From an uncultured Candidatus Poseidoniales archaeon (GTDB lineage: Archaea > Thermoplasmatota > Poseidoniia > Poseidoniales > Poseidoniaceae): a stretch of 64,000 nt of DNA. Below the pieces are notes generated by a model. That model did no database searches and was not told the DNA's origin. It saw nothing but the letters and a program-made list of their open reading frames with translations. Made by a program: the position numbers and the translations under genes. How positions within the stretch are numbered: position 1 is the first letter of the stretch; the number at the start of each line of letters is the position of its first letter. The stretch spans positions 1 to 64,000 of the forward strand of contig CAJJAV010000006.1 of NCBI GenBank assembly GCA_905182125.1, written 5' to 3'. This document shows positions 9,563 through 19,100 of the stretch, one piece after another.

Positions 9563-9640
9563 TGGTAACGAGGGATGGATTTGAACCACCGATCTCCGGG
9601 TTATGAGCCCGACGGGATATCCAGACTACCCCACCTCGTT
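9563..9640 (-). tRNA. Initiator tRNA-Met (anticodon CAT), CCA encoded
   Basis: The minus strand folds as a full cloverleaf: acceptor AACGAGG pairs with CCTCGTT, discriminator A, then an encoded CCA. The anticodon arm is TCGGG-CTCATAA-CCCGG. The A1:U72 pair and three consecutive G:C pairs stacked on the anticodon loop are hallmarks of archaeal/eukaryal initiator tRNA, so this is the initiator rather than the elongator or tRNA-Ile2. The T arm GGTGG-TTCAAAT-CCATC contains one G:U pair. Without the CCA the gene spans 9566-9640. Confidence 0.93.
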
Positions 9641-9774
9641 AACCAAACGGCGGACCTCCCCCGCTTTGAAACCACCGATGGGCACCCGTGGTAATAGGGC
9701 CAGTGAATTGGGTGTGAGACCTTGATTTTTAGCGCAGGTGTTGATTTGATGAAGGAGGACCCCCTCTCCTAAAC

Positions 9775-10605
9775 ATGCGCACCCAAACGCTCAGGCCACT
9801 GTTGCTTGGTGCGGTATTGCTGGCAGCAATGTTTGCAGGTTGCCTCAACGGTGCTGAAGACGATACATACGACGGCCCAATTGACTTCGTCGCATACTAT
9901 GAAGTCACTTCAGGAACCATCTTGGAATCGATTCAGAACAACCAGCAAGTGTCCGAAGACGGCGTGGATGTCGCCTTCGATTTGTCCTACACGAAATCGA
10001 GTGAAGGACTCATGTCGACGTTTTGGTTCGAGGCTGGGGATGGATCCAACACAGTCACAGTCAACGCCGCAGATACAGGCGAAGTCACCTACACCTACCT
10101 CACCCACGGGATGTTCTCCGCCTCCATTGGTGCGACCGATGACCAAGGAAATGAGTATTATGAGGACATCACCATTCGAATCGACAAGCAGATCACGTGG
10201 GCGGACACAAACACCGCTAACCCGCGCTCCATGAACATCGACGTGACGCCAGACTGCGTGTGTCAACTTGCTGAACAAATTAAAATCGACTCAACCGTTG
10301 AGAACATAGAGAATGGATTCAGTATTGGTGGCTCTCCGGTCACAGTCACATGGTACCTCAACAACAGTGACGGTGAGGCAGCTGTCGAATCACCCCCTGA
10401 ACAAATCGCAGACGGACAAAATGCCAATTGGCTGCACAATGAGTTCACGCCCACAACCGGAATCTGGACATTGGAGGTTGGCCTTAATCAGGATCAAGAG
10501 CGGGTCGACATCGACCACCTGGTGACGATCGCCTACGCTGTGGAAGAGAGCACCTCAAACCCGTTCCCGACCGACGGAGAAGTACCAGAAGATGAGGAGA
10601 ATTGA
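9775..10605 (+). CDS. Secreted lipoprotein with PKD-like domain
   Basis: A 276-residue exported protein. The N-terminus has a hydrophobic stretch followed by a lipobox-like LAAMFAGC with Cys at residue ~23, so it is probably lipid-anchored outside the cell. Residues ~55-120 resemble a PKD beta-sandwich: WFEAGDGSNTVTV, then YTYLTHGMFSASIGATDDQG, matching the family's 'D.G......h.Y...G.y.v...v.D..G'. A second beta-rich domain with two Cys (CVCQLAEQ) follows. The tail is acidic. A GGAGG sequence lies ~18 nt before the ATG. Function unknown; likely surface binding or structural. Confidence 0.75.
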   Translation: MRTQTLRPLLLGAVLLAAMFAGCLNGAEDDTYDGPIDFVAYYEVTSGTILESIQNNQQVSEDGVDVAFDLSYTKSSEGLMSTFWFEAGDGSNTVTVNAADTGEVTYTYLTHGMFSASIGATDDQGNEYYEDITIRIDKQITWADTNTANPRSMNIDVTPDCVCQLAEQIKIDSTVENIENGFSIGGSPVTVTWYLNNSDGEAAVESPPEQIADGQNANWLHNEFTPTTGIWTLEVGLNQDQERVDIDHLVTIAYAVEESTSNPFPTDGEVPEDEEN

Positions 10606-10616
10606 ACAGGTTTCAA

Positions 10617-10654
10617 TTCACTTTCACTCTTACGAAATCTGAACGGAAAGTGAA
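10617..10654. repeat. Perfect 9-bp inverted repeat between lipoprotein gene and radA
   Basis: TTCACTTTC at 10617-10625 is the exact reverse complement of GAAAGTGAA at 10646-10654, separated by a 20-nt loop. It starts 12 bp after the lipoprotein stop and ends ~80 bp before the radA TATA-like element. It could be a 3' end structure of the upstream mRNA or a binding site for a dimeric regulator; it has no T-run after it. Confidence 0.5.
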
Positions 10655-10734
10655 ATATTACGGGTACTGCGCCGCATTCCAAAGGTAATATTTGTTTGAA
10701 AACGTGTCGGGATGAAGCGCGCCGCCGATTGGCC

Positions 10735-10745
10735 TTTGATATACC
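10735..10745 (+). promoter_or_regulatory. TATA-box-like element upstream of radA
   Basis: The A/T-rich sequence TTTGATATACC lies 35 nt before the radA ATG. With the usual archaeal spacing of about 22-25 nt from the box to the start site, transcription would begin near 10768 and give a short leader of ~12 nt. No BRE was confirmed. Confidence 0.45.
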
Positions 10746-10780
10746 CTAGCCGGACCAGCATGGGTTGAGAGTGAACCAAA

Positions 10781-11818
10781 ATGGCGACAAAATCAAAAAA
10801 GAAAGCGACGATAGAGATTGAAAACAATGAAGACCTTCAAGGCCAGCCATTGCCAGTGATGCCAACGGAAGAAGAGGACTCAGAGGTCAAAATCGAAGAC
10901 CTCCCTGGCGTAGGGCCAGCCACTGCTGAAAAGTTGCGCGAAGCCGGTTTTGATGACCTCCTCGCACTCGCCGTCATGTCCGCTGGCGACCTCGCAGACC
11001 AAGCTGAACTCGGAGAAGCAGTTGCTACCAAGATCATCGGCGCAGCCAAGAAAATGGCCAACATCGGTGGGTTTGTTTCAGGTGACGCCCTGCTCGAACG
11101 ACGACGTGAAGTGCTGAAATTGACCTCAAAGGTTCAATCGATTGACGATTTGCTGGGTGGCGGATTTGAAACCCAAGCGCTGGTTGAAGTCTACGGTGCT
11201 TTCGGCAGCGGTAAGACCCAGATTGGCCATCAACTCGCAGTGAACTGCACCCTTCCTATGGACGAAGGCGGGTTCGATGGTGATGTATTTTACATCGATA
11301 CTGAAGACACCTTCCGACCAGAACGAATCACTCAAATGGCTCGAGGTCACGGTCTTGATCCCGATGCTGTGCTTGCCCGAATTCACGTGGCACGTGCTTA
11401 CAACTCCGATCACCAAATGCTCCTGGTCGACGAGATTAAGCGAATGAGCAAGGGCCTCAACGTCAAGATGATCATCGTGGATTCGTTGACAAGCCACTTC
11501 CGTGCTGAATACATTGGACGGGGCATGCTTGCCAACCGCCAACAGAAACTCAATCGGCACCTGAAGGATTTGAAGCAACTTGCTGACATCAACAACGCTC
11601 TTGTCCTTGTGACCAACCAAGTTCATTCCAAGCCCGATGCAATGTGGGGCGACCCAACCAAGCCAATCGGAGGGCACGTGCTCGCTCACGCATCGACTTT
11701 CAGACTCTATCTTCGTAAGGCAAAAGCTGGACGACGTATTGCTCGGCTGGTTGACTCCCCTAACCTCCCTGATGGCGAATGTGTCTACCAAGTGACTCAA
11801 GAGGGTCTCCGAGATTGA
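10781..11818 (+). CDS. radA: DNA repair and recombination protein RadA (archaeal recombinase)
   Basis: A 345-residue RecA-family ATPase that forms filaments on single-stranded DNA and catalyses strand exchange. After a Lys/Glu-rich start, residues ~35-100 form the helix-hairpin-helix N-terminal domain ([20 protein letters not shown]). The ATPase core has Walker [10 protein letters not shown] at ~141-149, [14 protein letters not shown], Walker [16 protein letters not shown], and the DNA-binding loop region [23 protein letters not shown]. The C-terminus [20 protein letters not shown] is typical of RadA. Full length. ftsZ follows on the same strand with a gap of 76 bp to the preferred ATG. Confidence 0.97.
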   Translation: MATKSKKKATIEIENNEDLQGQPLPVMPTEEEDSEVKIEDLPGVGPATAEKLREAGFDDLLALAVMSAGDLADQAELGEAVATKIIGAAKKMANIGGFVSGDALLERRREVLKLTSKVQSIDDLLGGGFETQALVEVYGAFGSGKTQIGHQLAVNCTLPMDEGGFDGDVFYIDTEDTFRPERITQMARGHGLDPDAVLARIHVARAYNSDHQMLLVDEIKRMSKGLNVKMIIVDSLTSHFRAEYIGRGMLANRQQKLNRHLKDLKQLADINNALVLVTNQVHSKPDAMWGDPTKPIGGHVLAHASTFRLYLRKAKAGRRIARLVDSPNLPDGECVYQVTQEGLRD

Positions 11819-11894
11819 TCATACGGTAAGAAAAGCCTGTTTTGGCCCTTTTTAGGTGCGGCACATTCAAGGTCACCTCAGCAAGCAAAGCAGC

Positions 11895-13025
11895 ATGCGA
11901 CACCTCGTTGAACGAGTCTTGGAACTAACCGAAGCCGAACAATCGGCAAGTGAAACCGTTGCTCCACCAATGGGTGAAAACTCTGAAGTCGAACTGAGGG
12001 CTTTGCTTGAATCACTGCAACCTAGGATCCGTGTTTACGGTGTGGGCGGAGCAGGGTGCAATGCAGTCAATCGATTGTTCAAGGAGCGACTGTTCAAGAA
12101 TTCCTATGTCACGGGCTACGCGATCAACACTGACGCTCAAGCCTTGTTGATGTCACCGTTGGAAGAAAAGATACTGATTGGCCGAACTGCACGCGGCAGA
12201 GGTGCTGGTGGCGACCCTACAAAGGGTGAAGCTGCGGCTCTTGAATCGGAACTTTCTCTTCGACGCATCACCAATGACACCCAACTTGCAATCATCACTG
12301 CTGGAATGGGTGGCGGTTCTGGAACCGGTGCTGCTGGACAAATTGCTCGCTTGGCAAAACAACAAGGGGCCATGACCATTGCTGTGGTCACCTATCCATT
12401 CAATTCTGAAGGCGCTCTCCGACGGCAAAATGCCGAATGGGGCCTTGAGCGATTGCGCGAACATTGTGACACTATCCTCGTGATCCCCAACGAACGCTTG
12501 CTTGAAATCGAAGGTGTCAAGGACTTACCAATCGGCGATGCGTTTCGAGTCGGTGATGAATTGTTGGTCCGTTCGATCACCGGTGTCGCAGAAATGCTCA
12601 CCACCGATGGAATGGTCAACCTCGATTTCGAAGATCTCCGATCTGTCATCCAATTCGGCAGCGGTATGGCCATGATTGGACTCGGTGAAGCGAGTGGCCC
12701 CGGACGGGTTGAGGCTGCAACCGAAGAGGCAATGCATTCACCCCTGCTTGATATTGATTCATCCGATGCGCGCGGTGCTCTCATCAACGTGGTCGGCGGT
12801 CCGAGCCTGACCCTTGGTGAAGCGGAGAAATGTGCCAAAATCATCACCGACCAAATCTCCCCACATGCCCAAGTGATTTGGGGAGCAGCCGTCCGAGAAG
12901 AACTGGGCGATGAGATTCGAGTGATGCTTGTGCTCACCGGCGTAAAGAGTGATCAAATCCATGGTGCGAGCGAAAACCGTCAGTTACGAGCGCTTAAGAA
13001 CAGACACATCGAGTTCGTGAACTGA
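11895..13025 (+). CDS. ftsZ: Cell division protein FtsZ
   Basis: A 376-residue tubulin-family GTPase that forms the division ring. Visible motifs: GVGGAGCNAVNR (T1 loop), the tubulin signature GMGGGSGTGAAGQ, and the T7 synergy loop NLDFEDLRSV with the N-x-D-x2-D residues that activate hydrolysis in the next subunit. I prefer the ATG at 11895 (MRHLVERVLEL), because archaeal FtsZ proteins start with a similar short helix; a GTG at 11856 would add 13 unrelated residues. It probably shares a transcript with radA, since no clear TATA box lies between them. Confidence 0.96.
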   Translation: MRHLVERVLELTEAEQSASETVAPPMGENSEVELRALLESLQPRIRVYGVGGAGCNAVNRLFKERLFKNSYVTGYAINTDAQALLMSPLEEKILIGRTARGRGAGGDPTKGEAAALESELSLRRITNDTQLAIITAGMGGGSGTGAAGQIARLAKQQGAMTIAVVTYPFNSEGALRRQNAEWGLERLREHCDTILVIPNERLLEIEGVKDLPIGDAFRVGDELLVRSITGVAEMLTTDGMVNLDFEDLRSVIQFGSGMAMIGLGEASGPGRVEAATEEAMHSPLLDIDSSDARGALINVVGGPSLTLGEAEKCAKIITDQISPHAQVIWGAAVREELGDEIRVMLVLTGVKSDQIHGASENRQLRALKNRHIEFVN

Positions 13026-13026
13026 G

Positions 13027-13662
13027 TCAACGAACGACTCGAACAAGGCAGAACACCAGGGTTGAGAGCCCAAGGGTGAACACCAACCAATCAAGAAGGC
13101 CTATTTCACGGTCAAAAACAGGTTGTTCGATCACGATTGGGTTGTCGGCATGAGCAATCGTTCGTCCGAAACTGTTCCAAGCATCCCCGCTCGACATGTT
13201 GTTTCCATTTACGGCGTTTCCATGGACGATGAATTCAACGGGGTCAGTCGATTCATTGGAAGAGGTCCACGTGAAATTCCATCCGCGCTGATAGGTGCCT
13301 CCGATCTCATGCGTCCAGCCATCATCGAGTTCCTGGGTCGCTGTCGAATTATCAAAAGCGATTGTACCTCCACCCTGAACACTCAACCTGAAACCACCCT
13401 GGTGGCCATCGCTCTTTTCTGGAATTGTGCTCGCTATGGCAATTGAAAGGTTGTAGGTGGTGTTCGATTGAAACGAGGATGGGAGACCAACGATCGAGAC
13501 GGAGACTTGTTGTGAATCACCGCCATGGCAGATGCACCCGCCACCACCCATTTGCCCGACGCCGGTTGGAACGCTGGAAAGGCTTGGAAGACAGAGAAGC
13601 ATGAACGCCAAAGCCGCTAACAAAACGGCCGAACGAGATGGAGAGAACCTCATGTGCTTCAT
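13027..13662 (-). CDS. Secreted, membrane-anchored 'choice-of-anchor V'-like domain protein
   Basis: About 211 residues. A signal peptide (SAVLLAALAFMLLCLPSLSS) is followed by a GGGGCICHGG motif, a beta-rich domain with NTTYNLSIAI, GGFRLSV and W-rich strands, and the closing segment FIVHGNAVNGNNMSSGD. That order resembles the choice-of-anchor V/reeler-like domains of surface proteins ('CaqCH...Y.i.v...GFql.....anGng..SGD'). A C-terminal TM helix (LLDWLVFTLGLSTLVFCLV) with basic residues after it anchors the protein. ATG 13662 places the signal peptide best; 13653 and an upstream start at 13692 are alternatives. It converges on ftsZ with 1 bp between stops. Binding partner unknown. Confidence 0.7.
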   Translation of the reverse strand: MKHMRFSPSRSAVLLAALAFMLLCLPSLSSVPTGVGQMGGGGCICHGGDSQQVSVSIVGLPSSFQSNTTYNLSIAIASTIPEKSDGHQGGFRLSVQGGGTIAFDNSTATQELDDGWTHEIGGTYQRGWNFTWTSSNESTDPVEFIVHGNAVNGNNMSSGDAWNSFGRTIAHADNPIVIEQPVFDREIGLLDWLVFTLGLSTLVFCLVRVVR

Positions 13663-13793
13663 CTCAACCGAATCGGCCCGCCCCTTTGACACTTGGGCAA
13701 CCGCCTTGCACTTGTTCGTTGATAATCTATCGGTGAAATGTGTGGAACGGACTTCGTTTGAAAAAAGGTTCGAAAAACATTCTTTGATGTACT

Positions 13794-14474
13794 ATGAAGA
13801 TGACAAATCGAAGTGATACTATGATGGGACCTTGGGAATCTGCGCCAGAACAAGTCGAAGAAGAAGAATTGGATATTTTTGCTGAACTGGGCGCTGTGCG
13901 TCCTGCTGCAGCCCAGACCTCTCCAATGAATCAACAACCACAAGCATACGAACACGCTGACCTGCTAGCTGCATTCATGGACGACGATGACGAAGATGAA
14001 CCAACGTTGTTGGCTGGTGAGTCGACCTTCTCTTTAGAAATGGGGACCACCGCAGAAGCGCCCGTTGAAGTTGCACCAGTCGAACCTGTTGTCCCACAAG
14101 TTTCGCCAATGGCGCCCCTCTCCAACGAAGTCGTAGCTGAACTCCTCGAAATCCTCGTCAAGAAAGAACTCCAATCGATGATTGAACGTGGTGAAGACTG
14201 GTTAAGTGATCTACCAGCAGAAGCCATCGCTAAGATCGAAACTGCAAAAGTCATCAAGGACCAACAAGCATACCATCTCTCATTGATCATCGACATGGTC
14301 GGAACGGGCGAAGTTCGCCCCTTCGCTACGGTGTTGTCAACCGATCAAGGAACATTGCCGGTGGCAGCACCAGCACAAATCCCACAGACATGGCACCCAT
14401 TGTACAATGCATTGAGAGAACTGTTGCTCAACGCTATGAACTCACTCACAGCACTACGAGTCGTGACAAACTGA
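13794..14474 (+). CDS. Acidic hypothetical protein
   Basis: Up to 226 residues with no recognised family. The N-terminal half is low-complexity and acidic (EEEELDIFAEL, then FMDDDDEDEP, then a Pro/Val/Glu-rich linker). The C-terminal ~110 residues look like a compact helical domain beginning SNEVVAELLEILVKKELQ and ending LLLNAMNSLTALRVV. No signal or TM segment. Several Met codons near the start (13794, 13800, 13821, 13824) leave the N-terminus uncertain. It is transcribed divergently from the anchor-V protein and converges on the OsmC gene with 3 bp between stops. Confidence 0.65.
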   Translation: MKMTNRSDTMMGPWESAPEQVEEEELDIFAELGAVRPAAAQTSPMNQQPQAYEHADLLAAFMDDDDEDEPTLLAGESTFSLEMGTTAEAPVEVAPVEPVVPQVSPMAPLSNEVVAELLEILVKKELQSMIERGEDWLSDLPAEAIAKIETAKVIKDQQAYHLSLIIDMVGTGEVRPFATVLSTDQGTLPVAAPAQIPQTWHPLYNALRELLLNAMNSLTALRVVTN

Positions 14475-14477
14475 ACG

Positions 14478-14858
14478 TCACTCGTGAACTTCACAAGCGT
14501 GCGTCATCTTGACGTCGACAAACATCTGTGATACCGTACAATACTTCTCGTGGCTCTTTGCCACGATTCGTCCGACAAGTTTCAGAGGAACATCGCCACG
14601 AACGTGGTAAACCATGTGAATGTTGGTGAACACCTTGGGGCGCTCTTCGGCACGGGTGGCCTCCATCTCGACCCAAGCCTCAGTGAATTGTCGCTCTTTC
14701 AAACCAAGAACGAGGTCGGCCATTGAGCACGCCCCAATCATCTGGAGAACCACTTGCATTGGGGTGGGACCATCTTCCCAGTTCAAATCAAGACGGTCGC
14801 CGCGTTCATTGGTGCTCGCTAAGTTGTCGCCGCCAGTCCAATCGACGCGTCCGTACAT
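14478..14858 (-). CDS. OsmC/Ohr family protein
   Basis: A 126-residue protein of the OsmC family, thiol-dependent peroxidases that reduce organic hydroperoxides, or related proteins of unknown substrate. The two family cysteines are present: one in the helix start MIGACSMADLV, the other in EKYCTVSQMF, with the usual spacing. The C-terminal ~30 residues and the YGRVDWTGGDNL start fit small archaeal OsmC proteins of the YhfA type. It is transcribed divergently from icd with 58 bp between starts. Confidence 0.85.
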   Translation of the reverse strand: MYGRVDWTGGDNLASTNERGDRLDLNWEDGPTPMQVVLQMIGACSMADLVLGLKERQFTEAWVEMEATRAEERPKVFTNIHMVYHVRGDVPLKLVGRIVAKSHEKYCTVSQMFVDVKMTHACEVHE

Positions 14859-14916
14859 AGAACTCCTAAGGGCGGTTCATTCTTGAAGGGGATGCATCTG
14901 CGTTGAATCGATTGCA

Positions 14917-16143
14917 ATGGCAGGAACCCCAGTCACAATGGACAACGGCATACTCAACATCCCGAATGACCCGGTAATTCATTTCATCGAAGGCGATGGA
15001 ATTGGAGTCGACGTCACACCCGTGATGATCAAGGTCGTCGATGCTTCGGTAAGCAAAGCTTACGGTGGCGAACGTGCTATTGTTTGGTCTGAAGTTTTGG
15101 CTGGCGAAAAGGCATTCAACGCGACTGGCGAATGGTTGCCTGAAGCCACGCTTGATGCAATGAGGACTGGTTTGGTCTCAATCAAGGGACCATTGACGAC
15201 ACCCGTCGGTGGTGGCATTCGTTCACTCAACGTTGCTCTGCGACAGAAGCTCGATTTGTTCGCTTGTGTGCGGCCTGTTCGCTGGTTCGAGGGAACACCT
15301 TCACCTGTCAAAGCGCCTGGTGATGTCGACATGATCATCTTCCGAGAAAACAGCGAAGACGTTTACGCTGGAATTGAATGGGAAGCAGGATCCCCTGAAG
15401 TCAAGAAAGTCATCGATTTCCTACAGAACGAAATGGGCGTTGACAAGATTCGATTCCCTAACACCTCTGGAATCGGTATCAAACCAATTTCCCAAGAAGG
15501 CACAGCAAGAATCGTTCGTGCTGCCATCCGTCACACCTTAGACAATGACAAGGAAAGCCTCACCCTGGTTCACAAGGGGAACATCATGAAATTCACCGAA
15601 GGTGGATTCCGTGATTGGGGTTACGCTGTTGCAAAGGAAGAGTTTGGCGCAGTCGAAATTGATGGAGGCCCTTGGTGCACCCTCAAAAATCCAACAACTG
15701 GACGAGATATTCTGATCAAGGATGTTATTGCTGACGCTATGTTGCAACAAATCATCACCCGTCCTGCCGAGTACTCTGTTCTTGCTACAATGAACCTTAA
15801 CGGCGACTACATCTCTGACGCTCTTGCTGCTCAAGTCGGTGGAATTGGTATTGCACCGGGTGCAAACATCAACTATGACACTGGAATTTCAATTTTTGAA
15901 GCAACCCACGGTACGGCTCCAAAGTATGCAGGCATGAACAAGGTGAACCCAGGTTCAATCATCCTCTCCGCTGAAATGATGCTCCGTCACATGGGCTGGA
16001 CTGAAGCTGCTGACATGATTGTCAAAGGCATGGAAGGCGCAATCTCTGCACGAACTGTAACCTATGATTTTGAGCGATTGATGGATAACGCCACATTGCT
16101 CTCTTGCAGCGCCTTCGGCGATGCAATGATTTCACACATGTGA
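14917..16143 (+). CDS. icd: Isocitrate dehydrogenase (NADP-type)
   Basis: A 408-residue TCA-cycle enzyme that oxidatively decarboxylates isocitrate to 2-oxoglutarate. Landmarks: [14 protein letters not shown] (N-terminal), the substrate loop [24 protein letters not shown] with the phosphorylatable/substrate Ser, [16 protein letters not shown], the Lys-containing [13 protein letters not shown], the metal-binding [24 protein letters not shown] (cited in parts), and the cofactor segment [21 protein letters not shown]. Length matches the bacterial/archaeal dimeric enzyme. Cofactor choice is inferred from overall similarity, not tested. Confidence 0.95.
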   Translation: MAGTPVTMDNGILNIPNDPVIHFIEGDGIGVDVTPVMIKVVDASVSKAYGGERAIVWSEVLAGEKAFNATGEWLPEATLDAMRTGLVSIKGPLTTPVGGGIRSLNVALRQKLDLFACVRPVRWFEGTPSPVKAPGDVDMIIFRENSEDVYAGIEWEAGSPEVKKVIDFLQNEMGVDKIRFPNTSGIGIKPISQEGTARIVRAAIRHTLDNDKESLTLVHKGNIMKFTEGGFRDWGYAVAKEEFGAVEIDGGPWCTLKNPTTGRDILIKDVIADAMLQQIITRPAEYSVLATMNLNGDYISDALAAQVGGIGIAPGANINYDTGISIFEATHGTAPKYAGMNKVNPGSIILSAEMMLRHMGWTEAADMIVKGMEGAISARTVTYDFERLMDNATLLSCSAFGDAMISHM

Positions 16144-16150
16144 GGAGAAC

Positions 16151-19100
16151 TCACCCGTGCAGGAAACTGTTCAGAGCACGGCTGTTCTTAGCCACGCCGA
16201 ATCCAAACCGTTCTTCGAAGGCTCGTGAGACAAGCGTGAAGTCGCTGTCCCGAGTTGCAACAAGAACTGTTCCAAGGTTTCCGAGCGTTTGCTGAGCAAG
16301 ATGAAGGGCTATTCGCATGAGGGTTCGATCTGGAGCCTCGGGGTAGACATCTAAACCATCAACAACCGTTCGAGCAGGTTCTCCACGGGTTCGCTTCATA
16401 GCGGTGATTTCTTCATAGATTTCGGTGTATTCTCTCAAGAAGTCCACAACAAGTTCCTTGTTTGCTTCATCGTCTGCTTCTGATTCAATTTGAAGGTCCA
16501 TCGGGCGCCACGTGTTGTAATCTTGGAGCACCTGATCGACGAGTTCACCGATGACTTCCTTGCAGAACACTGTGTCAAGCATTGATGGTGGAACCAAAAG
16601 GTCACTGAATCGAGAACGAAGGAAACCAAGATCGCTGGCGATACCAGACAGTTCTTGCTTGACAATCTTAGGAAGCCAAAGTTCGATCTTTCCTTCTTGA
16701 GCGCGCTTCAAGAGCACATGATGGAAGTGACCGTGTCCAGAGATGTCAAGGCTGGCTTCAGTGAACACTTCCAAGCGTTGCTTGATGGCATCCATCAGTG
16801 CATCGACGAGGACGTTGGTGTCGACGAGGACAAGTGGGGAGAGCGAAAGGTTGCGGAGGTAGCGTCGTGATGCGTTCGGGATGTTTTCTCTAAAGGTCGA
16901 GAACAAGCCTTGCTCGGCCACAGCAATCCGCTTAATTTCACGAACACTGAATTGGCCTTTATTTTGCGCCCGTTCAAGGAACATCAATCCTTCAACCGGC
17001 TTTTCTTGAGCTGCCTCGCTTGCCAATTCATAGAGATCTTTGAGCGAAGGAGAAGGGCCTTGCATCAGTTGCGTAAAGCGGGTGTCGAAGGCATTGCGTT
17101 GTCGGCGACGGTTCTTCTGGAGGGAATTCACAGCTGCGGTGACTCGACCACTGAACGGATCTGCTGGGAGCACACGGGAATGTTCCAACGGGTATGTTTT
17201 GAGCATGTCAAGGTCGTCTTCAGCAAAGTAAGTGACTTCCACATCGACCATTTCGCCTTCCTCGTTTTCTTGAGGTACCATCTTTGTGGAGCGAACGAAA
17301 TCCTTCAACAAACGGGTTGCTGCGTTTGTATCTTTGGTTGACATGTGCGATACTCGGAGGTAGAGTTGGAACCGCTTTGTGAGCGCACTGCGCAAAGCAG
17401 GCTGGGCATCGAGGAGTTCAACCGCTTCTTTCCACTGTTCAGCAAATGCAAGGTGGATGAGGGACTTTCGGTAGAGGACTATTTTGTGTTCATAGTCAAA
17501 TCCTTCGTGGTCGCCAGCCCGACGATAATCACGTGCTGCGTTCAGTTCATCTTTTTCTGAGGCAGACACCGAGGCTCTTGCCAAGGTGTGCCATGGGGAC
17601 AATGGGTCATTGGTTTGGTACCAGCGAACCATCGAAGGAAGACCTAGGTCGTGTTCCAGCACCAAGTGACGGACGGAGTGAATCATTGCGGTTGGAATGT
17701 TTTCGTTGCTCAGGAGGGTGTTCACACCTTCCACGATATCGTCGTTTGATGTCCCGTGTTGAAGCATCAAAGCAACGCGGTTGAGGCGAAGTGTGTCGAT
17801 CACAGCGGCGAACAAGTTTCGCTCCATTTGCGAAAGTTCTGCCTCGGCAATGCTCTCTTCTAACGAAGTGAGTTCCTTGGTCTCAACAATGCCAGAGCCG
17901 CCTTCACGGAGAGCTCGGCGAATGACACCAAAGGCGAGAAGGCCGCTCTTATTCAGCAGGATACCGATGCGTTCATCGTCGACGTTTTCACCTTCGAAAA
18001 GCATCAACAAAGCCTCACTGGTCGAGGAGAACGAAGGTGGAGCATCGGTGCTATGAATGGAATCGAGCGCCCTTTCACGAGCCGAACGAACAGCGTGCCA
18101 AAGGTCGTTGTCCTTACCGGCTGCAAGCAGGTGCGCTGCAAGCAACGTCTCGTAAGGATGAGACATTGGAGTGAGGTCGTTCTTGACGATGATTTCCGAC
18201 AACCTTCGGAGGTTCATCGAGCGGGTGTAGATGTCAATGACAATTGGAAGCACGTTTTCCCATGCTTCTCCGTTTTCTTCGCTGAGGTGCTTCGCAGCCA
18301 ACGCTTGGAGGGCCGTGTCGAGGCCTTCTGAGCAAATGATATCGACCAACGCACCGTCATCAAGATGTGGGATTTGAGCGCTTAGCCAGGCTTGAACATC
18401 TGCGTTGTTCAGGTCTGAGATCAAGGGGAGAAGATGGGAGAGTTCCGCATGAGCGTCGAGTTTCAAAGCGATGAGGGTCTCAACCGTCTCTTTGGTGCTT
18501 CCTTCGCGGTGAAGGGCTGCCAGCCGCCACCACATCACACGCTCAATGGCCTGCGTAGGTGCTTTGCCTTCCCGCAAAAGATCCAAACCTTCTGTCAGAG
18601 TTTTTGCTTTCAGAGCCGACGTTGATTCCGGTGGGTGGTGCCAAGCGAGGAAACGACGGGAGCGGGCAAGGGAATGATCGCCGGGGGCGTTTGAACTGGC
18701 CTTCCAATCGGCCACTTGCCCGTTGCGCAACTGCACAAGGTCGGTGAGGGCCGCAGCGAGGTCCGCGTCGACTTTTTCAACCTTCGAAAGGGATGGTTCA
18801 GAGTCCAGACCCGAAGCGATTGACAAGAGGGCTGAGATGATCGAAGCAGGACCTTCAAGTTCAAACAGCAGAGGGGCAGGGTTCAACGACCTTCCAGATG
18901 ACAATTGTGAGCCAACTGTTCGCATGGCGACTTGTGCTTCTGCCGTATCAACAGCCCCAGAGAGGGCCTCCAAAGCCTCTGCTAAGTCGCTGGTGTTCAT
19001 TGGATCGATGGCCCCAGCAGAACTGTTGACCTTCTTTTTCGAAGCGGTTTTCTTAGGTTTGGCAACTGGGAAAGCCGCAAATTGGCCAAACAAAGGTGTG

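Noticed and set aside
13550..13580. Possible cytochrome c haem site in GGGGCICHGG
   Set aside because: The spacing is C-x-C-H, not CxxCH; fits an anchor-V-like domain better.
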